Source: Ustulina deusta (taxonomy: Eukaryota; Ascomycota; Sordariomycetes; Xylariales; Xylariaceae). From it: a DNA stretch of 64,000 nt. A program made the position numbers and the translations under genes. The notes under the pieces were generated by a model. That model saw only the letters and a program-made list of their open reading frames with translations, was not told where the DNA came from and searched no databases. The stretch's first letter is position 1, and every line of letters begins with the position of its first letter. The DNA lies in assembly GCA_023159155.1 (NCBI GenBank), contig JAJNNX010000014.1, positions 124,001 through 188,000 on the forward strand, in the 5' to 3' direction. Below are positions 13,104-25,641 of this stretch, in pieces.

Positions 13104-16100
13104 ATAATAATTAGTATAGTTTTAGCAAGACTTATAAAAACTTTAGCCCTATATAGTAATAAAATAGAAAATTTATATATAGATTAATTTATAACTCTAT
13201 AGCTATATGTATAAAATCTATATTTATTTATTTTATAAATTCTAACTTTTTTTTTTTTTTTTTTTTTAGGTTAAAACTTTTATTTATAATATTAATAAAC
13301 TAGCTATAAAAACTTTACTTAATTAATTATAATACTATTTTAAATTTATTAATTATTTATTAATAAATATTTAATAAATATATATTTTTTATTTTATTAT
13401 AATTAATAAAATATAAATAAAAGATTTTTTTTAATTATATATTTAATATAAAAAATTATATATTTTATAATATAAACCTAATTTTAATATAATTTTAATA
13501 AGATTTTTAATTTTTATATTATTCAAAAATTAATAATTTATAAAAAACTTAACTTTAAATATTTTTATTTTATTTTTAGTTCTTAAATAATTAGAATAAT
13601 TTTAATTTTTAAATATAGCTAGCTTTTTATTATTAAATAATTTTAAAATTTTTTTTTTTAAAACTTAAAAATATAAAATTTAAACTAGAACTAAAACAAT
13701 TTAAAATAAATAATATATTTAAAAATATATTAATAAAAATTATAGTTATATAAACTTATAATTTTATATTAATTTTAATAAAACTTTTTTAATAAATAAA
13801 AAAAATAAAATATTAATTTTTTAATATATTTATTTTAATATTTTTAAAAAATAATTATAATTTAATAATAAAAAATATATTTAAAAATATTAACTTTAAA
13901 TTTTTTAGTTTTATTATTTTATTTATTTTTTATTTTATTAGTTTATTTTTTAATACTTTAAACTTTATTTATATTAAAAAAACCAAAATATAAAAAATTA
14001 ATTTTCATAAATTTATAAATTAATAAAAAAGCTAAATAAAAATATTATTATATTTTAAATTATAAATAATTAATTTTAATATATTATAAACTAATTAAAA
14101 AAATATATTAAAAAATTAATAAAAATATGTTTTTATTTAATTAAAAAATTATTTAATAATATTATTAAAATAATTTAAGCTTTATTAATAATTTATTATA
14201 ATTTTAATTAAATAGTTATTATTTATAAAATATTTTAAATTTATATATATAAAGCTAATAAAAATATTAATAAGTTTATTTTTATATTTAATAGTTTAAT
14301 TTAAAAATATTAATTTATTAAATTATAATAAAAATATAAATTATAGAACTATTTTTATATAAATTATTTATTAATAAAATTATTAAATTAATATATAATA
14401 TTAAATAAACTTATAAAAATTATTAATAAATTAAAATTATTAATTTAATTAAATAAAAATCTAATTTAAATAATTAAATTTTTAATAAATTAGTTTATTA
14501 ATTTTTAACTAATTTTAAAAGTTTTAAAATATTTATTTTAAAATAATTAAAATAAATATTAATTATAAAAAAAAAAAAAACTTATTAAAATAATAAAACC
14601 TATTTTATTTATAATAAAAAAATATATATATATTAATTAATTATTTTAATTAAAAACTTAAAATTTTAAATATTTAATTAATTAAAAAAAGCTATAATAA
14701 AAATAACTTTAGTAGTTTATTTAATTTAAAAAATAAATAGAACTATTAAAAATCTTTTTATTAGTTTTTTTATTTATTTTAATTAAAATATATACTAAAA
14801 TAAATTAATTATTTTTAAAATATTTATTTAATTATAAATTAATAATTAGCTATAAATTTATATAAGAAATTAAACAATAATTAAAAATAAAAATAGTTTA
14901 TTTAATTAAACTTTAAAAACTTTATAACTATTAAAATAAAATAATTAATAAAATCTATAAATATTTAATATATATTATAAAAATTAATAATTAATAGTTT
15001 TAGTTATAATATTATTATTAGTATTAAATAATTAATAAAACAAAATATTTTAATAAAAACTTAAAAATAATAATTAATCTAATTAAATAATTTATTTTTA
15101 TTAGTTTAATTTTTGCTAATAATTATAATTAAACTTTTTAATTATAAATAATAAAATATAGACCTAAAAATATAAAAAAATACTATTAAATATTAAAACA
15201 ACATTTTAAAAATAACTAAAACTAAAAAAATATAAAAAAAACCTGGGACTTTTAAACTTAAAATAAAAAAAATCTATATAGTAATTTAAAAAAAAAAAAA
15301 AAACTAAATTATTATTAAAAAAATTATATAAAATTTTTGAAATTATTTTTAATAAAATAAATAAAAATAATTAACTAAAAAGATTTTAAAAAAGCTTATT
15401 ATAATTAAGTTTATAATAATTAAAAATAATTATATTAAATTATTTAAAAAATTTTTAAAAATAATTAATATTTTATAAAAAAAATAAATTTAAATTAATT
15501 AAATAGTATTATAAAAAATTTTTAATAATAAACTAATTTTATTTTAAAAAAAAAAAAACTTTAAATATATAAAGTTAGTATAAAACTTTTTATTTTTTTA
15601 GTTATTATATTTAAAAAGATTTTTTAAAAAAAAAAGATCTAAAACTTTATTATTATTATAACTAAAATTTAATATAATATTAAAACTTAATAAAAAAAAA
15701 AATATTTTTAAGCTTTATTAATATTAAATATTTATATAATTTATTTTATTTAAAAAAAAGTTTATAAATAAGCTATTAGTTATAAACTTTATTAAATACA
15801 ATATAAACTTAAATATTATTTTTATTTTATTTATATTTAAACTTAAATTAATTAAATATAAATTTATAATTAATTATTAATAAAAAAATATATATTTAAA
15901 AAACTAAATTATATTAGTTTTAAATATCAATAATATTATATTTAATTATTATAATATTATTTATTTTATAAAATTAAATATTATTAAAAATCTTTATTAA
16001 TTATTATTAATTATAAAATTATAAAAAAATATTTTAATAAAAGGTTTTATTATTTAGTTTAAAAATAAAAACTACCTAATAGTAAGCTTTTATTAATATA

Positions 16101-18231
16101 TAAATTTAAAAATTTTTAAATAAATTTATAAATATTTATTATTAACTATTTAAAAATAATTATAAAAACTAAAGTAAAAATTAGAATTAATTTTATAAAG
16201 ATTTAAACAATTCTAAATTAAAACTTTAATAATTTTAAAAATATTAAATTAATCCGGTTATTTTTTAAGCTTTATAATTATATTTATATATTTATTTATT
16301 ATACTAATAAAATTGCTGCCCTTTTAAATTAATTATTAAAAAAAAATAAACTATTTATAATAAAACTAAAACAAAAATAAATTTTTAAATATATAAAACT
16401 ACTAATATATAAAATATTTGTTTTAGTTTTTTTTTAACCTAGCTAACTAATATAAATAAAAATAAATATTTTATATAATATAATAAAAAAAAATATTTAG
16501 TAGTAATAAAAAAATATAACTTAAAAATTTATAAAATATTTTTTTAAAATAATAATACTAATTAAGCAAGCTTATTTAATTTAAAACTATAAATTTTTAG
16601 TAATAATATAAACTTTAAAATATTACTACTTAAAGCTTTTTAAAACTAAGTTTTTTATAATAACTAATTATTAAGTTTTATTATATTTTTTAAATAAATA
16701 GATTTTATTAATATAATAAGTATACTAGGCCAATTTTTTATTAAACTTTAATATTATTTTTTAATACTAATTAGAAAAAAAAAATAATAGTTAATATTTT
16801 ATTAAAAAAAATAGCTAAACTTTTTATAATTAAAACTAAAAAAGCAAAAAAAAAATAATAATATTAATTTTACCTAATAAAATATTAAGTCTTATATTAA
16901 TTATAGACTTTTTATTTAATACCTTTTAAAGAACTAATCTAATAAATTTAATTAAATAAAAAAACTAGCTACAAGATCTAAAAAATAAAAATAAAAAGCT
17001 ATATATACTTAAAATTATTTAAAATAAAACTATTTTTTTTTATACAGCTTTAATTTAAAAAGTTTATATATTTTTAATTACTATATATTAAAACTAATAT
17101 AAAATAATCAAAATATTAGAACAAAAATATTATTAGTTTTATTTAAAATATAATTATAAAAAAAATAAAATATTATAAAATAAAACTTTTAGCTTTTTTT
17201 ATTTATTGTTTATATTAGCTATAATATAACAATATATAATAATAAATAATAAAAATATACTATTTAACTAATAAAGTTATAACTATATATAAATATTAAA
17301 ATAGAGCAGAGCTCCTAATCAGCATATCGTACACTTAAACTAACCAAACCTACCTAACCCTTTTATATTAGACTACGTTTTTTAGCTTGTAGATCTTTGT
17401 ATATATTAGGTTAAGATCTAATTCGTAAATATAAATAAAAACACAATAATTAATTAATAAAAACAAAATTTTAACTTCTATTTAATATTTTATAATAATT
17501 ATTTGTTGTTTTGTTTGTAAAAAAAAAAGTTTTTTATAGCTTTAAATAAAAACGCGCGCTTGTTATACTTCTTGTCCTGTAATCTCTAAGGTCTCTAAGA
17601 ATGCGTTCTACTCTATAACTAAGGACCTATCTCCTATATATACATACTAGCCCTACTGCAATATTTATAAATAAGTTTAATTATTTAATCGCAATTTTAT
17701 TTAGTAAAAAAATAAATATTATAGAATTACTAACTATATAATATTATAAAAGTTTATATAGATTTTTTAGAATATTAAATATATAAATATTAAATAATAT
17801 AAAATTATTTATTTTTAAATTTATAGCAATAATTAATAATTTTATAAATATTAAACATTATTTTAGTAGTATTTACTACTTTTAGACCTAAAAAGTAATA
17901 AAATTAACTAATTAAAAACTAGACTAATAACTTTGTTTTTATATTAATAAATATTAAAATAATTAAAATATTTATTTTTTTGCTCTAGATTTTATATATA
18001 ATTTTTTATAATATTTATTAATTAATATATTATTACTAAAAATAGCAATAAAAATTAAAGTACAAAACTTTTTAATAATAAATATTAGCAAAACTATTAT
18101 AGATTTTAATACTAAGTAGCAAGTGTTCGAACTGGTCCGCTAAACTTAAAACGTTCAAAAAATAATATATAATATAGCAACCCTTGTATAAAAACAATAT
18201 AAGCTGTAAGCTAACAAAAAAAAACGTTTAA

Positions 18232-18272
<41 letters not shown>

Positions 18273-19067
18273 TTATAATACAAATATTAATTATTAGATT
18301 AAACTTTTAATTAATTAGACTTTTTGAGACCTTAAAAAAACAAAAATTTAGCTATATTTTTAACTTACCTAATTTTTATAAAATAAAACCCCTATTTTAT
18401 GCCAACCGATTATAAAAAACAAGCAATAACCCTTTATTTTAATAAATCTAATTATTGTTTTTAACTAAAAATATTAATAATAAAGCAAAATTTAAAGTTA
18501 AACAAATCAAACAATTAAAAATATATAAAAAAAGCAAAAAACTGCAATACTAGGTTACTTAGAAAGGCTGCGATTTTAATAATATTTAGTATATAGCTTA
18601 AATTTTTAAAAATATGCTAATCAAGCTTAACTAATTTTATAAAACTTATAAAAAAGCCCCCGGACTGCCTATAAAATTACAAAAATAAATATATATAGCA
18701 GCAGTTAACAAATTTATAAATAATTATAAAAATAATAATAAAGCAATATAATATAAAAAAATTATATAAACCTAATATTATTAGTAACTTTAAATTAAAA
18801 TTATATTTAAATTTTTAGTTTTAAAAAAAAGTAGTATAATAGTTAGTATAGTTTTAGCAAGACTTGCAAGAACTTTAGACCTATATAGTAATAAAATAGG
18901 AAATCTATATATAGACCAACTTATAACTCTATAGTTATATATATAAAGTTTATATCTATTTACTTTATAAACTCTGACTTTTTTTTTTTCTTTCTTTTTT
19001 AGCTTAGAGTCTTTGTTTATAGTATTAATAAACTAGCTATAGAAGCTTTATTTGACTGATCGTAACA
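13104..19067 (+). mobile_element. LTR retrotransposon 1, full length, RIP-inactivated
   Basis: 5' LTR 13104-13334 and 3' LTR 18836-19067, each ~231 bp, with an AAATT direct repeat at both outer edges (13099-13103 and 19068-19072). Total ~5.96 kb, or ~5.6 kb without an inserted 364-bp island. A purine run (A8G) lies just before the 3' LTR here and before the LTRs at 26934, 30015 and 37742. It is a good polypurine-tract candidate and gives the plus orientation. LTR ends fit TG...CA after RIP (TA...CA). gag/pol frames are destroyed, so Copia or Gypsy cannot be decided. Confidence 0.8.
17297..17660. mobile_element. 364-bp GC-richer insert inside retrotransposon 1
   Basis: This interrupts the element's internal sequence. 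The uninterrupted version can be read in reverse complement near 31640-31700. It is flanked by ATAT on both sides (17293-17296 and 17661-17664). It begins TAAAATAGAGC (TG mutated to TA is likely) and ends AGCCCTACTGCA, almost the same end as the island at 25374-25641. It is a likely solo LTR or small non-autonomous element. Confidence 0.65.
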
Positions 19068-20172
19068 AAATTAATAAAAATAAATTAAATATTTATAAAT
19101 TTTATTAATTATTTTATTACAATAGTTATAAAAATTTTAAAGTTTAAGTAAATAAATTATTAAAACTATTTTTTTTATTTATTTTTTTTATTAATTAGAT
19201 ATTTAAATTTTTTAATTTTTAATTAAAATAAATAATTAATATATATATTTGTTTTTTATTATAAATAAAGCAAGTTTAATTGTTTTAAAAAGTTTTTTTT
19301 TATATAATTAAAGCTTATTTTAAAACTTTTCAAATTTATTCAAAATTTAATTATTTTAGTTAGATTTTTATTTAATTAAGTTTATAAGTTTAAATTATTA
19401 ATAGTTTTTATTAATTTATTTAATATTATATATTAATTTAATAAATTAATATTTTTAAATTAAATTAATAATTAATAAAACTAAAATTATGTTAATAATA
19501 TTATTAAATAATTTTTTCGTTAAATAAAAATATATTTTAATAAGTTTTTTAATAAATCTTTTTATAAATTTTTTAATTTATAAACTTAATTATTAAACAA
19601 AACTTTATTTTTTATAAACTTATTAAATTTAACGTTTTATATTTTAGCTTTTTTAATATAAAAAAAACTTAAAATATTAATAAATAAAATAATAAAACTA
19701 AAAAGTTTAAAATTAATATTTTTAAATATATTTTTTATTATTAAATTATAATTTTTTATTTATTTATTCAAAAAGCTTTATTAAAATTAATATAAAATTA
19801 TGAGCTTAAATAATTTTAGTTTTAGTTCAGATTTTATATTTTTAAGTTTTAATTTTTAATTTTTTTTAGATTTTTTTTTAAGTATTAGTTTGCTTAAAAC
19901 ATTTATAAAAAAATTGAATATAAACTTTTTTTTTTTAATTATTTTAATTATTTAGAAACTAAAAAAAAATTTAAAATATTTAAAATTAGATTTTTTATAA
20001 ATTATTTATTTTTAAATAATATAACAATTAAAAGAAAGTTTAAAATTATATTAAAATTAAGTTTATATTATAAAATATATAATTTTTTATTTATATTTTA
20101 TTAATTATAATAAAATAAAAAATTTATATTTATTAAATATTTAATAATAAATAATTAATAAATTTAAATTAA

Positions 20173-20404
20173 TATTATAATTAATTAAAAAAAAAATTCT
20201 AGTTAGTTTATTAATATTATTAATAAAAACCTTAAATTAAAAAAAATTAAATTTAAAAAAATTAAAATTTATAAAATAAATAAATATAAATTTTATATAT
20301 ATAGCTATAAAATTATAAATTAATTTATATTTAAAATTTTTAATTATTATTATATAAGTTGAAAGTTTTTATAATTTTTATTAAAATTATATTAATTATT
20401 ATAT
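20173..20404 (-). repeat. LTR copy of the same family, minus orientation
   Basis: About 230 bp matching the family LTR in reverse complement. Sequence to its left (19073-20172) matches reverse-complemented 5' internal sequence of retrotransposon 1, so this is probably the 5' LTR of a minus-strand element whose other end I could not place. Confidence 0.65.
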
Positions 20405-22156
20405 TTAATAGTTTTTTATTTATAACAAAAAAATACGAATAATTATTCAAAGTTTTTAATATTAAAAACTAATTTTTTATTATTATTATAAATTATAAAA
20501 TATTTAACTATTTTAATATAAAGCAATAATTAAACTAACAATAAATAAACTAAGCTAATTTTTTACTGTAATATTATTTTATAATTATATATTGGCTTAG
20601 CTTTAAAAATATGATTACTAATATTATATTTTAAAAATAAAAAGATTAATAAACTTAAAAAAATAACATAAAAAACCTTACTATGAATATATTATATTGC
20701 TTTAATATAATAAATATTATTGTTAATGTTTTATAATAAAATAAAATAAACTTAAAATTAAAAATCTATTAAATAAAAGCTTAATTAAAACAAAATAAAT
20801 ATTAAAACTTTATCAAAAAATTAATAATTTATAAAATAAATTATTTATTTACTTAAGTTTTAAAAAAAATATATAAAAAAATAACTATAATATATCTAAA
20901 ATAAAATAAAACCTTTAAACTTATTATTTTTTAGTCTTAATAATTTAACATATTAATCAATTATAATATATAGATAACAAACTATTTAAAATACTGCTTA
21001 ATAAAAATATTATAAAATAAAACTGTTAGTTTTTTATAATTAATATTTTTATTTTTGAAGGTTTTTTAATATATAATGAAAAAAAAAAAAAAATGCAAAT
21101 TTATATTTATAATAATAAATAAGCTTAATAAATCTTTATAATTTATAATATATAATAAAATAATTATTGTTTAAAAACTTATATATTTATATTATAAAAA
21201 GGTTTTTTAAATTTATAAACTTTTTAAATAAATAAATTTAAATAAAAACTTTTAAATATAATAATTAATATAATTCTAGCAAAACTTACAAAAACTTTAG
21301 ACCTATATAGCAATAAAATAAAAAGTCTTTATATAAACTAACTTATAACTTTATAGCTATATATATAAAGTTTATATTTATTTATTTTATAAACTCTAAC
21401 TTTTTTTTTTTTTTTTTTTCTTAGTTTTGAGTTTTTATTTATACTATTAATAAACTAGCTATAAAAACTTTACTTAATTAATTATAATACTTCTTTAAGT
21501 TTATTAATTATTTATTAATAAATATTTAATAAATATATATCTTGGATTTTATTATAATTAATAAAATATAAATAAAATTTTTTTTTAGTTATATATTTTA
21601 TAATATAATTTTAATTTTAATATAACTTTAAACTTTTTTTAATTTATATATTATTTAAAAACTAATAATTTATAAAAAGTTTTATTTTAAAGATTCTAAT
21701 TTTATTTTTAGTTTTTAAATAACTAGAATAACTTTAATTATTAAATATAACTAATTTATTATTTTTAAATTATTTAAAAAGAAAATTTTATACTAAACTT
21801 TTTTATAAACATTTTAAATAAATTAATATTTAAAAAAAATTTAAAAAAAAATTAAAAATTAAAACTTAAAAAAAAAAAATTTAAACTAGAGCTAAAATAA
21901 CTTTAAATAAATAATATATTTAAAAATATATTAAAAAATATTAAAGCTATTTAAGCTTATAATTTTATATTAGTTCTAATAAAGTTTTTTAATAAATAAA
22001 ACAAATAAAATATTAGTTTTTTGTTATATTTATTTTAATATATTTAAAAGTATTAATTTTAAACTTTTTAGTTTTATTATTTTAGTTATTTTTTAATTTA
22101 ATAGTTTATTTTTTAATATTTTAAGCTTTTTTTATATTAAAAAAGCTAATTAAAAA

Positions 22157-22490
22157 TATTATTATTATTTAAACTAGAAATAGCTAATTTTAATGTATTA
22201 TAAATTAATTAAAAAAATATACTAAAAAATTTATAAATATATATTTTTATTTAATTAAAAAGCTATTTAACAATATTATTAAAACTTCAATTAAGCAATT
22301 ATTATTTATAAAATAATTAAAAAAATTATTATTATTTAAACTAGAAATAGCTAATTTTAATGTATTATAAAATAATTAAAAAAATATACTAAAAAATTTA
22401 TAAATATATATTTTTATTTAATTAAAAAGCTATTTAATAATATTATTAAAACTTTAATTAAGCAATTATTATTTATAAAATAATTAAAAA
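22157..22490. repeat. 167-bp tandem duplication inside retrotransposon 2
   Basis: Two adjacent copies offset by 167 bp differ at only about three sites, two of them C versus T. The unit is itself AT-rich RIP product, so the duplication probably arose after most of the mutation. Confidence 0.8.
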
Positions 22491-25373
22491 TATTAATAAG
22501 TTTATTTTTATATTTAATAGTTTAACTTAAGAATATAAATTATAAGATTATTTTATATAAACTTAAAAAAAAATCTATATAAAGTTTTTATAAATTATTT
22601 ATTAATAAAATTATTAAATTATATATAATATTAAATAAATTTATAAAAATTATTAATAAATTACACTTATAAATTTAATTAAATAAAAATCTAATTTAGA
22701 AAATGAAATTTTTAATAAACTTAATTATTAATTTTTAATAAACTTTAAAAGTTTTAAAATATTTATTTTAAAATAATTAAAATAAGTTTTAATTATAAAA
22801 AAAATTATATATTAATTAATTATTTTAATTAAAAGTTTAAAATTTTAAATATTTAATTAATAAAAAAAAAGTTAATAAAAATAACTCTAGTAGTTTATTT
22901 AATTTAAAAAATAAATAGAACTAATAGAAATTTTTTTATTAGTTTTTTATTTATTTTAATTAAAATATATAATTAAAATAAGTTAATTATTTTTAAAATA
23001 TTTATTTAATTATAAATTAATAATATTAAAATAAAAACTTTAGTTTTCTATAATATTAAAGTTTATATTTTTTTAATAATTAATTATAAGTTTATATAAT
23101 AAATTAAATAATAATTAAAAATAAAAATAATTTGTTTAATAAAGCTTTAAAAACTTTATAACTATTAAAATAAAATAGTTAGTAAAATTTAAAATATTTA
23201 ATATATATAATAAAGATTAAAGATTTTAAATTATTAATTTTGGTTATAATATTATTATTAATATTAAATAATTAATAAAATAAAATATTTTAATAAAAAC
23301 TTAAAAATAATAATTAATCTAATTTAATAATTTATTTTTATTAGTTTAATTTTTACTAATAATTATTATTAAAATTTTTAACTATAAATAATAAAATATA
23401 AACTTAAAAATATAAAAAAATACTATTTAATATAATTAAATATTAAAATAATTTTCTAAAAATAAAATAATTATTTTAAGTATTATAATAGTTAGTGTAG
23501 TTTTAGCAAAACTTATAAAAACTTTAGACCTATATAATAATAAAATAGGGAGTCTATATATAAACCAACCTATAATTTTGCAGCTATATATACAAAGTTT
23601 ATATCTATTTATTTTATAAACTTTGAATTTTTTTTTTTTTTTTTAGCTTAAAATCTTTATTTATAATATTAATAAACTAACTATAAAAGTTTTATTTAAC
23701 TAATCGTTACATTATTTTAAACTTATTAATTATTTATTAATAAATATTTAATAAATATATATTTTTTATTTTGTTATAATGAATAAAATATAAATAAAAA
23801 AAAGTTTTTAATTATATATTTTATAATATAATTTTAATTTTTATATTATTTAAAAATTAATAACTTATAAAAAATTTAATTTTAAATATTTTAAATTTAT
23901 TTTTATTAATAAACAATTAGAATAATTTTAGTTATTAAATATAACTAGCTTATTATTTTTAAATAATTTTAAACAAAAAAATTTTATATTGAACTTTTTT
24001 ATAAATGTTTTAAATAAACTAATACTTAAAAAAAATCTAAAAAAAATTAAAAATTTAAACTAGAACTAAAATAATTTAAAATAAATAATATATTTAAAAA
24101 TATATTAAAAAATATTAAAAGTATATAATTTTATAACTTTCTATTAATTTTAATAAAATCTTTTTAACAATTGAAAAAAATAAAATATTAATTTTTTGCT
24201 ATATTTATTTTTATATTTTTAAAAAATAACTATAATTTAATAATAAAAAATATATTTAAAAATATTAATTTTAAATCTTTTAATTTTATTATTTTATTAG
24301 TTTATTTTTTAATATTTTAAACCTTATTTAAATTAAAAAAGCTAAAATATAAAAAATTAATTCTAATAAACTTATAAAAAATAAAGTTTTATTTAATAAT
24401 TAAGTTTATAAACTAGGAAAAAAATTAAATAAAAATAATTAATTTTAATATATTATAAATTAATTAAAAAAAATATATTAAAAATTTATAAAAATATATT
24501 TTTATTTAATTAAAAAACTATTTAATAATATTATTAAAATAATTTAAGTTTTATTAATAATTTGTTATAATTTTAATTAAATAATTATTATTTATAAATT
24601 ATTTTAAGTTTATATATATAAAACTAATAAAAATATTAATTAATTAAATTATAATAAAAATATAAATTATAGAATTATTTTTCTATAAAATTAAAAAAAA
24701 ATTTATTTATAATTAAATTAAAATAAAAATAAACTTTTAAATATATAAAAGTATTAATATATAAAATGTTTATTTTAGTTTTTTTTAAGCTTTGCTAACT
24801 AATATATATAAAAATAAATATTTTATATAATATAATAAAAAAAAATATTTAATAATAATAATAAAATATAACTTAAAAACTTATAAAATATTTTTTTAAA
24901 ATAATAATACTAATTAAATAAGCTTACTTAATTTAAAATTATAAATTTTTAATAATAATATAAACTTTAAAATATTATTATTTAAAGCTTTTTAGAACTA
25001 AGTTTTTTATAATAATTAATTATTAAATTTTATTATATTTTTTAAATAAATAAATCTTATTACTATAATAAATTTATTAAACTAACTGTTTATTAAATTT
25101 TAATATTATTTTTTAAATACTAACTAAAATAAAAAAATATAATAGTTAATATTTTATTAAAAAGAATAATAAAACTTTTTATAATAAAAACTAAAAAAAA
25201 AATAATAATCTTAGTGCTTTTTAATAAAATATTAAGTTTTATATTAATTATAAACTTTTTATTTAATATTTTTTAAAAAGCTAACCTAATAAACCTAATT
25301 ATAGAATCTAAAAAATAAAAATAAAAAACTATATATATTTAAAATTATTTTAAATAAGATTTTTTTTATATAG

Positions 25374-25641
25374 TGAAGAAGGACGGGGCAACTCGACACC
25401 AAAAACAACTAAAACAACAAAAACAAAGTAGAGCGCCTGCTACTAAAAAACTGGTATAAAATGCTATGCGTCTGTAGTAAGTGTTGCTCTAAGAAGTTCG
25501 AAGGCTTTTATAGCTATTCGAACCCCTGAATGCAGCCGAAGATCAGCCGATTCGGGCCGCAGGCGGCCCGAATACGGCTAACAATTGACGTACAGCCACA
25601 TTCGCAGCTGCCAGCGGGCCGCTAGCACCAGCCCTGCTGCA
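25374..25641. mobile_element. 268-bp GC-rich island inside retrotransposon 3
   Basis: Bounded by TGAAGAAGGACGG and GCCCTGCTGCA, flanked by ATAG on both sides (25370-25373 and 25642-25645). Element 1 shows the empty site near 17050. It is almost free of RIP changes, unlike everything around it. It holds a long GC hairpin (25545-25579) and the inverted pair GTTCGAA...TTCGAAC. TG...CA ends suggest a solo LTR or a small TRIM-like element. No ORF of useful length. Confidence 0.7.
25545..25579. repeat. GC-rich hairpin
   Basis: AGCCG plus ATTCGGGCCG pairs with CGGCCCGAAT plus CGGCT, with a 4-base loop and one bulged A. It is a 15-bp stem inside the GC-rich island. Confidence 0.85.

Noticed and set aside
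13010..20404. Element 1 nested inside a minus-strand element ending in the LTR at 20173-20404
   Set aside because: Sequence right of element 1 matches a minus-strand internal region, but sequence left of 13104 does not continue it, so the nesting is not supported.
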